NCBI GenBank assembly: GCA_002355495.1
Contig: AP017424.1
Span: 186,001 to 250,000, forward strand
Direction of reading: 5' to 3'
Source: Streptomyces laurentii
Lineage (GTDB): Bacteria; Actinomycetota; Actinomycetes; Streptomycetales; Streptomycetaceae
Length of the DNA stretch: 64,000 nucleotides
Positions within the stretch are counted from its first letter, which is position 1, and each line of letters starts with the position of its first letter. A program made the translations under genes and the position numbers. The notes beneath the pieces are model-generated. The model saw only the letters and a list, made by a program, of their open reading frames with translations. It ran no database searches and was not told where the DNA came from. This document shows positions 45,705 to 53,965 of the stretch, in pieces.

Positions 45705-46553
45705 ATGAACAAGCCTCTCGCCGGCACGCTGCTCGCCCTCGTCCTGGCAGGAGCGACGACGGCCCCGGCCATGGCGTCCGCCCCGCGGGACGGAAGCGCC
45801 CCGGCCAAGGCCACGCCCGCCGCCGTCGACTTCGCGGGAACGGTCGCGCTCAGCAACTGTTCCGGCTCGGTCGTCCGCACCCCCGCCTCCCTGTCGACCG
45901 ACCCCGCGCTCGTCCTCTCGAACGGTCACTGCCTGGAGACCGGCATGCCGGCGGCCGGGCAGGTCGTCAAGGACCGGGCGTCCAGCCGCACCTTCTCCCT
46001 GCTCAACTCGGCGGGCTCCAGTGTCGGCACGCTCCAGGCGAGCAAGATCGCGTACGCCACGATGACCGACACGGACGTCTCGGTCTACCAGCTCACCAAG
46101 ACGTACGCGCAGATCCAGAGCCAGTACGGGATCAGCGCGCTCACCCTCAACGACGTCCGGCCGGCCCAGGGTTCGTCGATCAAGGTGGTGTCCGGGTACT
46201 GGAAGCGGACCTACAGCTGCAACGTCGACGGGTTCGCGTACCGCCTCAAGGAGGGCGGGTGGACCTGGAAGGATTCGGTCCGCTACACCTCGCCCTGCAA
46301 CACCATCGGCGGTACCTCCGGCTCGCCGGTGATCGACACGACCACCGGCAAGGTCGTCGCCGTCAACAACACGGGCAACGAGAGCGGCGGCAGCTGCACC
46401 GTGAACAACCCGTGCGAGGTCGACGAGAACGGCACCGTCACGGTCCGCCAGGGCATCAACTACGCCCAGCAGACGTACACGATGATCCCGTGCATCGGCC
46501 CCGGGAACGTGTTCGACCTGAACCGGGCCGGCTGCACCCTGCCCAAGCCGTAA
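45705..46553 (+). CDS. Secreted trypsin-like serine protease
   Basis: This is a 282-residue S1-family (chymotrypsin fold) protein. A Sec signal peptide covers residues 1-25 (MNKPLAGTLLALVLAGATTA, ending AMA-S). The catalytic triad is visible as His75 in LSNGHCLETG, an Asp in DTDVSVYQL, and Ser205 in GGTSGSPVID. Six or more cysteines can form disulfides, e.g. NCSG/GHC. The C-terminus has CIGPGNVFDLNRAGCTLP. It would act outside the cell. ATG 45705 follows AGAGGGGAACCCCCAC. A perfect 11-bp hairpin follows the stop. Confidence 0.88.
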   Translation: MNKPLAGTLLALVLAGATTAPAMASAPRDGSAPAKATPAAVDFAGTVALSNCSGSVVRTPASLSTDPALVLSNGHCLETGMPAAGQVVKDRASSRTFSLLNSAGSSVGTLQASKIAYATMTDTDVSVYQLTKTYAQIQSQYGISALTLNDVRPAQGSSIKVVSGYWKRTYSCNVDGFAYRLKEGGWTWKDSVRYTSPCNTIGGTSGSPVIDTTTGKVVAVNNTGNESGGSCTVNNPCEVDENGTVTVRQGINYAQQTYTMIPCIGPGNVFDLNRAGCTLPKP

Positions 46554-46559
46554 CGGGAC

Positions 46560-46591
46560 GGCGGCGCGGGCCGGCGGCGACCCGCGCCGCC
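46560..46591 (+). terminator. Hairpin terminator after the protease gene
   Basis: GGCGGCGCGGG pairs perfectly with CCCGCGCCGCC around a 10-nt loop, 7 nt after the protease stop codon. Confidence 0.75.
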
Positions 46592-46625
46592 ACCACGAGA
46601 GGGCCGGACGAGGCGGCCGGGCGAC

Positions 46626-46830
46626 GTGCCCTGGATCCTCGCCCAGCACCGGCGGATCGCCGGGGTCCGCGGGGTGGAGCCGCAGTCCCGGATCCGGTAC
46701 GACGACGGCGACGCCGTACGCCGCGCGGGCCTGTCGGGGCTCCCGGTCACCCGCCATCAGGTGCGCTGGAGCCGTACGGTCCCGCTCGCCACCCACCTGG
46801 CGAACATCGGGACCCGCTCGGGTCAGGCGC
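46626..46830 (+). pseudogene. Possible methyltransferase C-terminal remnant
   Basis: A short open frame encodes ILAQHRRIAGVRGVEP, DAVRRAGLSGLPVTRHQ and VRWSRTVPLATHLANIGTRS. This resembles the C-terminal substrate lid of small class I SAM-dependent methyltransferases. No SAM-binding domain precedes it, and the fragment has no proper start or ribosome site, so it is at best a remnant. The family call is from recalled resemblance only. Confidence 0.3.
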
Positions 46831-46884
46831 CGGCATCACGTCGGACACCGGCGTCGGGTCGCACACCGGGGTCGGGTCCGCTGC

Positions 46885-47268
46885 TCAGAGGGGCAGGAGC
46901 CGACGGCGCAGCAGGCAGAACTCGTTCCCCTCCGGGTCGGCGAGCACATGCCAGTGCGCGTCCTCGCCCTGGCCGATGTCGACCTTCCGCGCGCCGAGCG
47001 CGAGCAGCCGCTCCAGCTCGGCGTCCTGGTCGCGGTCGGTCGCGTTGACGTCGAAGTGCAGCCGGAGCTTCCCGGTGGTCGGGGTGTCCACGGGCAGGAA
47101 GACAAGGGTGGGCTGCGGGCCGCCGAACCCGGGGTCGGCCGGGCCGATCTCGATGACTCCGCCCTCCTCCCGGTCGAGTTCCACGAAGCCGAGGACCTCG
47201 CTCCAGAAGGTGGCGAGTCGTTCGGGGTCGGCGCTGTCGATGACGATTTCACTGATGCGGCATGCCAT
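46885..47268 (-). CDS. VOC-family (glyoxalase-like) protein
   Basis: This is a 127-residue vicinal-oxygen-chelate fold protein with two beta-alpha-beta-beta-beta units. The first has IVIDSADPERLATFWSEVLGF and the second LHFDVNATDRDQDAELERLLALGA read in parts, with the end HVLADPEGNEFCLLR. Members are metal-dependent lyases, dioxygenases or antibiotic-binding proteins (bleomycin/fosfomycin type). Here the motif set is the generic DPEGNEF class with no specific function. ATG 47268 is used; it stands alone. Confidence 0.85.
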   Translation of the reverse strand: MACRISEIVIDSADPERLATFWSEVLGFVELDREEGGVIEIGPADPGFGGPQPTLVFLPVDTPTTGKLRLHFDVNATDRDQDAELERLLALGARKVDIGQGEDAHWHVLADPEGNEFCLLRRRLLPL

Positions 47269-47358
47269 GCCGTCACTGTAAAACGATCATCCAAGTCACG
47301 CTCGGAATAATGCGGTTGCGTGGCCGGGAACCGCCCGGCCCGTGGGCGATGTCGTGTC

Positions 47359-50118
47359 TCACCGCCCCGGGTGCGTCGTCGGCGGGGAGGCAGGGCGGGT
47401 CCGGTCGTACGGGGAGGGGCGCCGGTCCGGACGGGCCTCCAAGCGGGCGCGGGCCGCCTCGTGACGTCCGGCGGCGGTCAGCGCGTACAGCAGCGTCTCC
47501 TCGACCACCTCGCGCTGGACGTCACTCCCGCCGACCGTGCGCACGGCGGGAAGGATCCGTTCCAGTTCGTCGGCGGCCTCGGCCCAGCGTTCCTCGACGG
47601 CGTACTCCAGGGCGTCGCAGAGCGGTGCGATCACCTGGCGCCGCACTCCGCCGGAGCCCCGGGCGTGGGCGTGCAGTCGGCGCAGCCCCGGCACGCTGTC
47701 CGCGGCGGCGAAGGCGAGCGCCGCGTGGAGGGCGAGGAACGCGGTGGGCGGGCGTTCCAGGAGGTCGGGCGGCACCGCTTCGAGTACGTCGTCGACCGAC
47801 AAGTCGGGCTGTCGGCCGCCGGCCAGCCGGATCCGCCAGGCGAGGGAGCACGTGTCGATCAGGGCTCCGGCCCCGCGTACCTGGGTGGGCGCCAGTCGGG
47901 TGGCCCACCGGCGGCGGACCGCGGCCTCGTCTCCGAGTGCCAGGTCGTGCAGGGCGGCGTGCCAGGCGAAGTGGCCGCGGTGCGCGCCGCCGTACTCCGG
48001 CCGGCTGCCGAGCCACTGGTCGACGCGCTCACGGCCCGCCTGGTGCCGGCCGCGGGCGTAGTCGGCGTGGGCGAGCGCGTGCAGGGCGTTCCCCGACGCC
48101 GGTTCGGCCGCCAGGGCCTGCTCGGCGAGCGAGGCCGCCTCCTCGTACCGCCCCTCCTCCTGACGCAGGAAGGCGAGGAGGGAGGTGGGGAACCAGTGTT
48201 CCTGGTGGGCGGCCCGGGTCTGTTCCAGCACCCGCAGGACGGCGGAGCCGCCCCGGTCGTGCACGCCGGAGAACGCGAGGCCCGGCACGGTGGCGGCGAG
48301 CGCCAGCAGGTCGCCGGGCCAGTCGTCCAGATGCCGCAGGAGGGCCTTGTCCGCGCCGGTGCCCTCGATCCGGCAGGCGACGGCCTCGACCCAGGAGCGT
48401 TCGCGCGCGTCGGCACGGTCCCGGGCCGCGCGCCGGGCTCCGGCGAGGGCGCCGAGCGCGTCGGCCCCGCACTCGTGGTCGAGCAGGGCGAGGGCGCCGT
48501 GGGCGAGCGCGAAGCCGGGGTCGAGTGCCGCGGCGCGGCGGAACGCGGACGCGGCACCGGCCCGCACCGTCAACAGCCGGTCCAGGCCCAGGCGGTAGGC
48601 CGCGGCGGCCTCGTCGTGGGTGCTGAGCGCGAGCCCCGAGCCGTCGCACGGCCGCTTCCGGACGAGGTGCGGGGCAGGGGTCAAGGTGGCGAGGTGGTCG
48701 AGTACCGCGGTGGCGACGGCTTCGGCCTGGACCCGGATCTCGGGGACCGCGGTGGTCTCCCACAGTTCACCGCGGCGCGGCGCGCCGAGCGTCCACAGCG
48801 GTCGTACGGCTCGTCCGCCGGCGTCGCGCAGCCGGCCCTCGTCGGTGGCCACGCCCATGCCGAGCGGGCCGGGCACCGCGCCGCCCGTATCGAGCAGACC
48901 CCGCCACAGCGGGTCGGCCGATTCCCTCAGCAGTGGATCCGGGCCGGTGCAGTTCACCACCCAGCCCACGGACAGCTCCCGTGTGCCGCCGTCCCCGGCC
49001 AGGGCGACGGTGACGGTGACCGGCCCGAACCGCCCGACCCGGCCGACCCGCGCGTCCGGGCCGGTGCGGACGGCGGTGATCCGTCCCGCGTACGGCCGGA
49101 GGCGCCGCATCCGGCACATCCGCGCGACCGCCTCGGCGGTGGCGGGAGGCATCCGGTGCCGGTGCACGTTCCACAGTGAACTGTCCTGCTCCAGGAACGC
49201 GGCCCGCTCCTCGACGGACAGCGCGCCCCACAACCGCGCGGTGAGGGGACGCAGTCCGTCGAAGGCGGGGCGCCAGTCCCCGTGGGTGCGCAGGACCTGG
49301 CCGATGTGCCGGCGGATCCCGGCCCGCAGCCCGGTCAGGGGCAGTCCGTGCAGGTCTTCCGGGCAGGCCACGGCGGGCAGAGGGGTCAGCGCGTGGGGCT
49401 GCGGCAGGCGTCCGCCGCGCGAGAGCGCGTGCACCGTACGGCCGGGGCGGCCCAGGCGCAGCGCGACGTCGACCGCGGTCAGCCCGGTGCCGACCAGGAG
49501 CACGTCGTCCGTCCGCCCCTCGGCCAGGAGCGGGTCCAGGGCCCCGGGAGCCCAGGGGTCGACGATGAGGCGGTCGCTCTCGCGGAGCGCGGGTGCGGCC
49601 CAGCCGGCGGCGGACGAGGGGTTCGGCCCGGTCGCGAGGACGACGCCGTCGGCGTCCACCGTGCCGCCGTCGGCGAGCTCCAGCCGTGCTGTCGGCCCGC
49701 GCCAGCGGAGGCCGGCGGCGCGGGTGCGCAGCCTGCGGACGGTGACGGTGCCATGGGCCTCCACGATGGCCCGGCCCAGCGTGTCGGCCAGGTAGGAGCC
49801 GTACCGGTGCCGGGCGACGAAGTCGGCGGCCGACGCCTCCGTACCGCCGTGTCCGCGCAGCCAGCGCAGGAAGTGGCCGGGGTCGTCCGGGTGGCAACTC
49901 ATATGACCGGCGGGGACGTTCAGGAGGTGGCGCGGATCCGTGGTGGCGTAGGCGGTGCCGCGGCCGGCCTCCGGCGCCGGGTCGATCAGGACGAGGTCGA
50001 GGGCGGATCGGCGGCGGACAGCCGTCCCGCAGAGCTGGAGGGCGACCAGGGCGCCCGCCGCGCCCGCCCCCACCACGGCGACGGTCCGGCGCGGCGGTGA
50101 CGCGCGGTGCCCTTGCAT
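47359..50118 (-). CDS. FAD/NAD(P)-binding domain fused to TTC38-like TPR domain
   Basis: This is a 919-residue two-part protein. Residues about 1-480 are an FAD/NAD(P)-binding oxidoreductase of the NAD_binding_9 type: VAVVGAGAAGALVALQL at about 14-30, the AGRGTAYATTDPRHLLNVPAG motif read in parts, a second dinucleotide site VLLVGTGLTAVDVAL at about 205-219, and VNCTGPDPLL. Residues about 500-890 are a TPR solenoid like TTC38: AHGALALLDHECGAD, LLRHLDDWPGDLLAL, and HALAHADYARGRHQAGRERV. It follows the second MFS gene of the 7-deazapurine operon by 76 nt on the same strand, so co-transcription is likely. ATG 50118 follows GGAGGCTTGTCC. Role unknown. Confidence 0.8.
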   Translation of the reverse strand: MQGHRASPPRRTVAVVGAGAAGALVALQLCGTAVRRRSALDLVLIDPAPEAGRGTAYATTDPRHLLNVPAGHMSCHPDDPGHFLRWLRGHGGTEASAADFVARHRYGSYLADTLGRAIVEAHGTVTVRRLRTRAAGLRWRGPTARLELADGGTVDADGVVLATGPNPSSAAGWAAPALRESDRLIVDPWAPGALDPLLAEGRTDDVLLVGTGLTAVDVALRLGRPGRTVHALSRGGRLPQPHALTPLPAVACPEDLHGLPLTGLRAGIRRHIGQVLRTHGDWRPAFDGLRPLTARLWGALSVEERAAFLEQDSSLWNVHRHRMPPATAEAVARMCRMRRLRPYAGRITAVRTGPDARVGRVGRFGPVTVTVALAGDGGTRELSVGWVVNCTGPDPLLRESADPLWRGLLDTGGAVPGPLGMGVATDEGRLRDAGGRAVRPLWTLGAPRRGELWETTAVPEIRVQAEAVATAVLDHLATLTPAPHLVRKRPCDGSGLALSTHDEAAAAYRLGLDRLLTVRAGAASAFRRAAALDPGFALAHGALALLDHECGADALGALAGARRAARDRADARERSWVEAVACRIEGTGADKALLRHLDDWPGDLLALAATVPGLAFSGVHDRGGSAVLRVLEQTRAAHQEHWFPTSLLAFLRQEEGRYEEAASLAEQALAAEPASGNALHALAHADYARGRHQAGRERVDQWLGSRPEYGGAHRGHFAWHAALHDLALGDEAAVRRRWATRLAPTQVRGAGALIDTCSLAWRIRLAGGRQPDLSVDDVLEAVPPDLLERPPTAFLALHAALAFAAADSVPGLRRLHAHARGSGGVRRQVIAPLCDALEYAVEERWAEAADELERILPAVRTVGGSDVQREVVEETLLYALTAAGRHEAARARLEARPDRRPSPYDRTRPASPPTTHPGR

Positions 50119-50194
50119 GGACAAGCCTCCTGTCGGATGCGGTGCGGGGCCGGCGCCGCGGACGGGGCACGTCCGGGGCGACGGCCCGCGAGGG

Positions 50195-51433
50195 TCAGGC
50201 CGGAGCCGCCGATGCCGTGCCCGAGGGGCGCACCGTCGGCGCCATGAGGAGCCAGCACACGGCCATGCCGGCGGTGGAGAACCAGCCGACGGCGTGCCAA
50301 CCCCAGTGTTCCACCCCGGCGTTGAACAGCGGAGGGCCCAGCAGCGAACCGAGGCTGCCGCCTTGGGTCACGATGCCGTTGGCCAGCCCGAGATCCCCGG
50401 ACTCGGCGGCGAGCCGGGGAACCGAGGCGAGGATCAGCCCCACCATGACGCCGTTGAGCCCGGAGATGGTGGCGGCCCCCGCGATGAAGAGGACGGTCCC
50501 GACGCCGGCCCGGAACGCCACCCAGGCGGCGATCACGACGAGGAACGAGCCGAGGGCCACCGGGCGGACATCCTGTTTGCGGTGCATGAGCCAGCCGATG
50601 AGGAAGCCGCCGCCGACGCTGACAAGGGAGATGAACCCGGCCGTGGCCCCGGCATCCGCCCGGCTGTAGCCCAGCTCGCGCTGGAGGAAGATCGGGATCA
50701 GTACGAAGACGGCCACCGTGACCAGGGAGACCATGCAGAAGCCGAGGGCCAGGAGCACCACCAGGGGCCGGTTGCCAGGCCGGGCCGTACGGTGTTTCGC
50801 CGACGGCCGCGGAGTGGCCGGGGCCAGCGTGCCGAGCCGGGTGAACGTCAGGACGGTGGCCGGCAGTGCGGTGAGCGCGGCCATGACGAACATCCAGCCC
50901 CGCCAGTCCGTCACCGAACCGACCGCGCCGCCGAGCGCCGTGCTCAGCGCCAGCCCCACGGGGACGAAGGTGCCCCACAGGGCCAGCGCGGGACCGCGGT
51001 CGGGGGGTGCGGACAGCCGGACGATCAGGGTGGGGCAGGCGATGACCACCATGAGGTAGCCGATGCCTTCCGCCGCGCGCAGCGGCAGCAGGGCGCCCAG
51101 GCCGGGCGCCAGTCCGCCACCCGCGCCCGCCGCCGCCACGCACCACAGCCCGGTCAGCAGGGTGCCGCGCATGGACCGCCGGCCCAGCCACAGCCCGGCC
51201 GGGGTGCCGAGCAGGGCGGAGATCCCCGTGATGGCGGAGACGACCCAGCCGACCTGTCCCAGCGAAATCTCCAGGTCGTCCTGGAGTTGCACGGCGAAAA
51301 CGTCGAATTTGCCCAGTCCCATGGCCGCGATGACGCCTGCCGCGTAGACGAGGGCGAGGGGCAGCCGGCGGGTGGACTCCACAGGGTCGGGCCCGGTGCC
51401 GGATCCGTTGTGCGCGTCGCGGAGCTCTGACAT
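50195..51433 (-). CDS. MFS transporter (probable nucleoside exporter)
   Basis: This 412-residue major facilitator protein has 12 predicted helices. The cytoplasmic loop 2-3 motif appears as GLWLGRRSMRGTLL, and the central loop is charged. It belongs to the CynX/NarK-like or drug-export MFS group. It is inside the tub-type operon, 57 nt after the Nudix gene, so export of the nucleoside product (self-protection) is the obvious role. It corresponds by position to the MFS gene of the known tubercidin cluster. ATG 51433 follows GGAGGAGGTACCCAAG. Confidence 0.82.
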   Translation of the reverse strand: MSELRDAHNGSGTGPDPVESTRRLPLALVYAAGVIAAMGLGKFDVFAVQLQDDLEISLGQVGWVVSAITGISALLGTPAGLWLGRRSMRGTLLTGLWCVAAAGAGGGLAPGLGALLPLRAAEGIGYLMVVIACPTLIVRLSAPPDRGPALALWGTFVPVGLALSTALGGAVGSVTDWRGWMFVMAALTALPATVLTFTRLGTLAPATPRPSAKHRTARPGNRPLVVLLALGFCMVSLVTVAVFVLIPIFLQRELGYSRADAGATAGFISLVSVGGGFLIGWLMHRKQDVRPVALGSFLVVIAAWVAFRAGVGTVLFIAGAATISGLNGVMVGLILASVPRLAAESGDLGLANGIVTQGGSLGSLLGPPLFNAGVEHWGWHAVGWFSTAGMAVCWLLMAPTVRPSGTASAAPA

Positions 51434-51490
51434 CTTGGGTACCTCCTCCACGAGTGGTACGTCGCTGGATGCGCTGCTCTCCGGTCCGGC

Positions 51491-52027
51491 TCAGCGCACG
51501 CCCAGGCCCGCCGACGCCGGTGCCCCGGGGGCGTGGGTGGGGCCGCTGACCCGGTGGGCCGTCATGGAGATGCCGTCGGCGGACAGGGCGCGGGCGATCT
51601 CGGGGTCGCCGTAGGAGGCCAGACCGGCGTCGGTGAGGATCTGCAAGTCGGTGGAATGGAGGGGAAGTTCACCGATCCTGGCCTGCCGGACGGCTCCGAC
51701 GTTGTGGCCTTCGAACCCTTCCGGCACCCGGTACGGGCGGTCTGCGAGGAAGCCGAACAGCAGGAGGTGGTAGGGGCCTTGCTCCCAGGTTCCGGTGAAC
51801 TCGTAGACGGCGAAGGGGGAGCACGCGGACACGTGGCACCCGGTCTCCTCGGCCGTCTCCCGGACGGCCGCCGCCGCGAGGCCCTCCCCCGGTTCGACGC
51901 CGCCGCCCGGAAGCAGCCAGTTGCCCGCGTAGGGGCCCTTGAGCTGGTGCACGAAGGTGACGGTGCCGTCCGGTCCGGGGAGGACCATGAGCGCCACGGG
52001 CAGGATCCGGGAGAAGCGATCGGTCAC
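51491..52027 (-). CDS. tubG: Nudix hydrolase of the tubercidin pathway (TubG-like)
   Basis: This is a 178-residue Nudix protein. The Nudix box is at about residues 45-67: GGGVEPGEGLAAAAVRETAE then ETGCH, which supplies the metal-binding Glu residues. In the characterised tubercidin pathway of Streptomyces tubercidicus the Nudix enzyme TubG hydrolyses the 5-prime-phosphate at the end (Co2+ preferred), giving tubercidin. Here the gene follows the UbiD decarboxylase gene by 34 nt. GTG 52027 is used (GAAGGG upstream); the longer frame overlaps UbiD and is not plausible. Assignment depends on operon content more than on sequence alone. Confidence 0.82.
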   Translation of the reverse strand: MTDRFSRILPVALMVLPGPDGTVTFVHQLKGPYAGNWLLPGGGVEPGEGLAAAAVRETAEETGCHVSACSPFAVYEFTGTWEQGPYHLLLFGFLADRPYRVPEGFEGHNVGAVRQARIGELPLHSTDLQILTDAGLASYGDPEIARALSADGISMTAHRVSGPTHAPGAPASAGLGVR

Positions 52028-52061
52028 GGTGCGGCGCCCTTCGGGGATCTCGGCGTCTGGA

Positions 52062-53366
52062 TCAGTATTCGACGGGACGGCCCACGGGCGGAATGACGAG
52101 CGCGAGGCCGATCCGCTCGCCCTCGATTCTGCCTTTGCGATAGTACGGCTCATGGTGCGTGATGAACCCGTACGTCGCCAAGGCCTGTGGCACGTCGCCG
52201 AGTTCGGGACCACAGATGACCAGCTTGGATCGCACGTCGAACTTCATCGCCTCGCAAACGAGTTCGAGACTGGGCCGCTCCGTCTCGATGAGGGCGACGA
52301 ACTCCCCACGCGCCCGTACCGAGTAGCGGACATCGGTCACCGGGTGACCCTGGACCCTCAGATGGGCGTACAGGAGGTACTCGTTCTGGAAGCTCATGAG
52401 GGTGAGCCCGGACTCGGCGCCCGCGACGATGCTGGGGAACGGCGCGCCGGGCCGGGCGGCGACGCCGGTGATGTCGAGGACGTTCCCCTGGCGTTCCTCG
52501 ACGTAGTACCCCTTGAACTCGCCGAACGGGCCCTCCGTCTCGTTCGCGTGGCCGACCAGGCCGGTGAGGACGTGCGTGGCGTCGGCGGGGACCGGAGGCG
52601 ACCCGCCCACCCGGACGTCCGCGCGGAGGAGGCGTGAGGCGATCTGGTAGTCGTCCCCGGTCGCGGGCAGCCGGGTCGCCGCCACCACGGCGTACGAGGG
52701 GTCGGCGCCCAGGAAGACGGAGATCGGCATGGGCCGGCCCACGGCCCGCCATTCCAGGAGGTTGCGGTGGGCGTCGGTGCGGGGGTCGAGGAAGATCCGG
52801 GCGCGGTACGCCGAGACCACCTGGACGCAGTAGAAGCCGAGGTTGACGGCCGAGCCGTCCGGCCGGGTCGTGACGCCGATGCCGGCGGTGACGTACCGGC
52901 CGCCGTCGCCGGGGCGGTGCTGGAGCACGGGCAGGGCGTGCAGCCCGTCGAGCTCCCGCCGGGCCGGGGCGCCGGTCGTGCCGGCGGCCGCCTCGGGGGC
53001 CGCGTCCGCCCGTACCCGGAACGGCTCGCCGGACAACCGGGCGGCCAGTTCCGGCAGATGCGCGCCCTCGGCCGTGCCCAGGGCGGCGAGCAGGACGGAG
53101 CGGGGATACGGGTGGCCCAGGACGCGGCTACCGGGCCGGTCGGTGAGGTGGGTGAAGACCGTGGTGGGTCTCGTCCCCAGCCGGTGCTCCAGCCCGGCCA
53201 GTGTCCGGGCCGCCTCGATCACCGTGCCGACCGGGCGGTCGTACCGGTAGAGCCCGGTGGCGGCGTAGTACGGGGGCAGCCCGACCTCGGCCGGGTCCAC
53301 GGGTACCAGCCCGCTGTCCGCGAGCGCCGGAGGGGACGGCGGGGAGGGGGCGGGACGCGGGATCAC
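52062..53366 (-). CDS. tubF: UbiD-family decarboxylase (TubF-like)
   Basis: This is a 434-residue UbiD protein. The signature region EGPFGEFKGYY (UbiD: EGPFGDHTGYY) carries the active-site Glu; the Arg/Glu network is around YVTAGIGVTTRPDG and the metal/prFMN site is in the N-terminal third. UbiD enzymes need prenylated FMN made by a UbiX partner, which is not in the window. In tubercidin biosynthesis the 7-carboxy group of the CDG-ribotide must be lost; this is the natural candidate. It is somewhat shorter than classic UbiD (about 480). GTG 53366 overlaps the PRTase stop (GTGA). Confidence 0.85.
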   Translation of the reverse strand: MIPRPAPSPPSPPALADSGLVPVDPAEVGLPPYYAATGLYRYDRPVGTVIEAARTLAGLEHRLGTRPTTVFTHLTDRPGSRVLGHPYPRSVLLAALGTAEGAHLPELAARLSGEPFRVRADAAPEAAAGTTGAPARRELDGLHALPVLQHRPGDGGRYVTAGIGVTTRPDGSAVNLGFYCVQVVSAYRARIFLDPRTDAHRNLLEWRAVGRPMPISVFLGADPSYAVVAATRLPATGDDYQIASRLLRADVRVGGSPPVPADATHVLTGLVGHANETEGPFGEFKGYYVEERQGNVLDITGVAARPGAPFPSIVAGAESGLTLMSFQNEYLLYAHLRVQGHPVTDVRYSVRARGEFVALIETERPSLELVCEAMKFDVRSKLVICGPELGDVPQALATYGFITHHEPYYRKGRIEGERIGLALVIPPVGRPVEY

Positions 53367-53965
53367 GCCCCGCCCTCCGGGAGGGGCAGCGGCCGGGCGC
53401 CCGCCGTCCGGCCCCAGCCCTCCTCCCACGGGAAGACGATCCAGTCGTCGATGACCGCCGGGCAGTGGTCGGGGCGGTAGTCCGCACGATGGTTGCGGAC
53501 CAGTGCGGCGAAGCGCAGGTCCCGCCCGGCCACGCCGAGTCCGAGCAGATGGGCGCGGACGGCCTCCGCGGTGGCGCCGGTGCCGACGATGTCGTCCACG
53601 ACGAGGACCTTCGTGCCCGCACCGACACCCGGCAGCTCCGCGACCTCCAGCTCCGGAGCCCGCTTGGCCGCGTACTGGCCGTCGTCGCGGGTCCGGCGCA
53701 CCCGCACCGTACGCAGGACGGGCGCGTCGAGGACGCAGGTCAGATAGCTCGCGGCGGGCAGGCCGCCGCGTGCGACGCCGAGGACGACGTCGGGGGCGAA
53801 CCCCGCGGCCCTGACGCCGGCGGCGATCCGTTCGAGCATCCTGCCGAGGGTCTCCCAGCTCAGTTCGTACGGGCCTCGCCGGGTCCACATGCCGGGCACC
53901 TCGCCGGGCACCTCGCCGGGCGCTTGGTCGGGGACGGCCGCGGGGGCCGGCTCACGCACGCTCAT
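53363..53965 (-). CDS. tubE: Phosphoribosyltransferase for CDG (TubE-like)
   Basis: This is a 200-residue type I phosphoribosyltransferase. The PRPP motif is VLVVDDIVGTGATAEAV at about residues 115-131 and the hood/PP loop is VVLGVARGGLPAASYL at about 57-72. The N-terminus has a short repeat (PGEVPGEVPGMW). TubE of S. tubercidicus joins PRPP to 7-carboxy-7-deazaguanine, forming the deazapurine ribotide; this protein sits in the same place. It overlaps the IMPDH-like gene (ATGA) and the UbiD gene (GTGA), so all three are coupled. Confidence 0.88.
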   Translation of the reverse strand: MSVREPAPAAVPDQAPGEVPGEVPGMWTRRGPYELSWETLGRMLERIAAGVRAAGFAPDVVLGVARGGLPAASYLTCVLDAPVLRTVRVRRTRDDGQYAAKRAPELEVAELPGVGAGTKVLVVDDIVGTGATAEAVRAHLLGLGVAGRDLRFAALVRNHRADYRPDHCPAVIDDWIVFPWEEGWGRTAGARPLPLPEGGA

